DNA from: Apostichopus japonicus
Taxonomy: Eukaryota > Echinodermata > Holothuroidea > Aspidochirotida > Stichopodidae
Assembly: GCF_037975245.1 (NCBI RefSeq)
Contig: NC_092564.1
Coordinates: forward strand, 22,779,984 to 22,843,983
DNA length: 64,000 nt
Direction of reading: 5' to 3'
Both the position numbers and the translations under genes were made by a program. Each line of letters opens with the position of its first letter. Position 1 is the first letter of the stretch. Below the pieces are notes generated by a model that did not search any database, was not told the origin of the DNA, and worked only from the letters and a program-made list of their open reading frames with translations. Of this stretch, positions 57,801-60,800 are shown one piece after another.

Positions 57801-60800
57801 AGCACTTGTCGTCACAACTTTTTATTCAAGGATGTAAAACATCATGGGTATAGGTATAGGTAACAGCTTTATTGTTCATCAATAAACTTAAAACTTAATA
57901 TAGCTATGGTCAGCCTGAAATGTCATAAAGGACCATCCCGATAGTCTTCTGTGTTTGAAAGGGAGCATAAGAAAAGATTTTTGGTCAAGGTGGTAGAACA
58001 TCGCATGTGTAGGTAAGATCTGTGCAGATCAGTCACAGAGTTTAGCTTCTTGCAAACTAGCCAAACATTTTCTGGTGCTTGTAAAGATCATTTGTCCTTG
58101 AAAATTTTCAGTAACTTCCCATTAAATAAACTAGGCTTTGAATGTTCTTTATTGATAATGGATATACATTTTTGAGGAAAGACTCAATTAAACAGGAAGT
58201 ATTCATATAACACTTTCTTCAAACTTGCTAGCAATATTTAAGATATTCACTCAAACTAACCTTTGATTGTGATGGTGAAAGAACATTCATCAGTATTTTG
58301 TGACAAATCTTCACAGGAACAAGTCACTGTTGTTATTCCCGTTGGAAATTTACTTTGGCTTGTTGCATTACAAGCAGCTTGAATGCCTGTGTCAATGTTG
58401 TCAGAACATGATGTCACAAAGTCAACTCTTGCAGTGGTTCCTCTCTGCAGTCTTGCATCAGCATCTATATCATTTGGACAGTTAGCCGTAGGATTCGTCA
58501 CATCTTCAAATTATAAAAGCAGACAAGAAAGGTTAACAAGCAAATGTACTCAGATGTGAAAGTACTCTAGATTTAACTATTGGAAGGTACTAAGAAATAA
58601 AAATAGCTCATTGTCTCACTCAAACTTTTTAACAAATTAATGGTCACAAAAGCTATTGTATGTCGTCTTAAATGGGTTGCCAATAAATGCAGTTGCTAGT
58701 GTCAGCCACTTATCATAAAATCTACCGTACAAATTTTGTTGTTCAAGACAGAAGAATGTCTAAAACTGGTTAGCACTTGTCGTCACAGCTTTTCATTCAA
58801 GGAAGTAAAACATCATGGGTATAGGTATAGGTAACAGCTTTTTTGTTCATCAATAAAATTAAACATTACTTTAGCTTTGGTCAGCCTGAAATGTCATAAA
58901 GGACCATTCCGATAGTTTTCTGTGTTTGAAAGGGAGCATAAGAAGAGATTTTTGGTTAAAGTAGTAGAAAATAACATGTGTAGGTAAGATCTGTGCAGAT
59001 CAGTCACAGAGTTTAGCTTCTTGCAAACTAGCCAAACATTTTCTGGTGCTTGTGAAGATCATTTGTTCTTGAAAATTTTCAGTAACTTCCCATTAATTAA
59101 ACTAGGCTTTGAATGTTCTTTATTAATAATGGAAATAAACTTTCAAGGAAAGACTCAATTAAACAGGAAGTATTCATATAACACTTTCTTCAAACTTGTT
59201 AGCAATATGTAAGAAATTCACTCAAACTAACCTTTAACTGTGATGGTGAAAGAACATTCATCAGTATTTTGTGACAAATCTTCACAGGAACAAGTCACTG
59301 TTGTTATTCCCACTGGAAATTTACGTTGGCTTGTTGCATTACAAGCAGCTTGGATGCCTGTGTCAATGTTGTCAGAACATGATGCCTCAAAGTCAACTCT
59401 TGCAGTGGTTCCTCTTTGCAGCCTTGCATCAGTACGTATATCATTTGGACAGCTAGCCGTAGGATTCGTCACATCTTCAAATTATAAAAGCAGACAAGAA
59501 AGGTTAACTAGCAAATGTACTCAGATGTGACAGTACTGTTTATTTACCTATTCGAAGGTGCTAAGAAATAAACTTTCTCATTGTCTCACTCGAAACTTTT
59601 AACAAATTGATGGTCAAAAGAGCTATTGTATGTCGTCTAAAGTGGGTTGCCAATAAATGCAGTTGCTAGTGTTAGCCACATATCATAGAACCTACTACAA
59701 ATTATGTTGTTCAAGCCAGAAGAATGTCTAAAACTGGTTAACACTTGTCGTCACAACTTTTCATTCAAGGAAGTAAAACATCATGGGTATAGGTATAGGT
59801 AACAGCTTTTTTGTTCATCAATAAAGTTAAACATTAATATAGCTTTGGTCAGCCTGAAATGTCATAAAGGACCATTCCGATAGTTTTCTGTGTTTGAAAG
59901 GGAGCATAAGAAGAGATTTTTGGTTAAAGTAGTAGAAAATAACATGTGTAGGTAAGATCTGTGCAGATCAGTCACAGAGTTTAGCTTCTTGCAAACTAGC
60001 CAAACATTTTCTGGTGCTTGTAAAGATCATTTGTCCTTGAAAATTTTCAGTAACTTCCCATTAAATAAACTAGGCTTTGAATGTTCTTTATTGATAATGG
60101 ATATACATTTTTGAGGAAAGACTCAATTAAACAGGAAGTATTCATATAACACTTTCTTCAAACTTGCTAGCAATATGTAAGATATTCACTCAAACTAACC
60201 TTTGACTGTGATGGTGAAAGAACATTCATCAGTATTTTGTGACAAATCTTCACAGGAACAAGTCACTGTTGTTATTCCCGTTGGAAATTCACTTTGGCTT
60301 GTTGCATTACAAGCAGCTTGAATGCCTGTGTCAATGTTGTCAGAACATGATGTCACAAAGTCAACTCTTGCAGTGGTTCCTCTTTGCAGCGTTGCATCAG
60401 CATCTATATCATTTGGACAGTTAGCCGTAGGATTCGTCACATCTTCAAATTATACAAGCAGACAAGAAAGGTTAAGTAGCAAATGTACTCAGATGTGATA
60501 GTACTGTAGATTTAACTATTGGAAGGTGCTAAGAAATAAAATTGCTCATTGTCTCACTCAAAATTATCAACAAATTGATGGTCACAAAAGCTATTGTTTG
60601 TCGTCAAAAACGGTTTGCCAATAAATGCAGTTGCTAGTGTCAGCCACATATCATAAAATCTACCAGTAATGATGTTTTCAAGCGAGAAGAATATACAATA
60701 CTGGTTAGCACTTGTCGTCACAACTTTGCATTCAAGGAAGTAAACATCGTGGGTATAGGTATAGGTAACAGCTTTATTGTTCATCAATAAACTTAAAACT

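Noticed and set aside
43718-58503. A CRISPR-like or satellite array
   Set aside because: The periodicity comes from coding exon plus intron units with splice sites and open frames, not from spacers and direct repeats.
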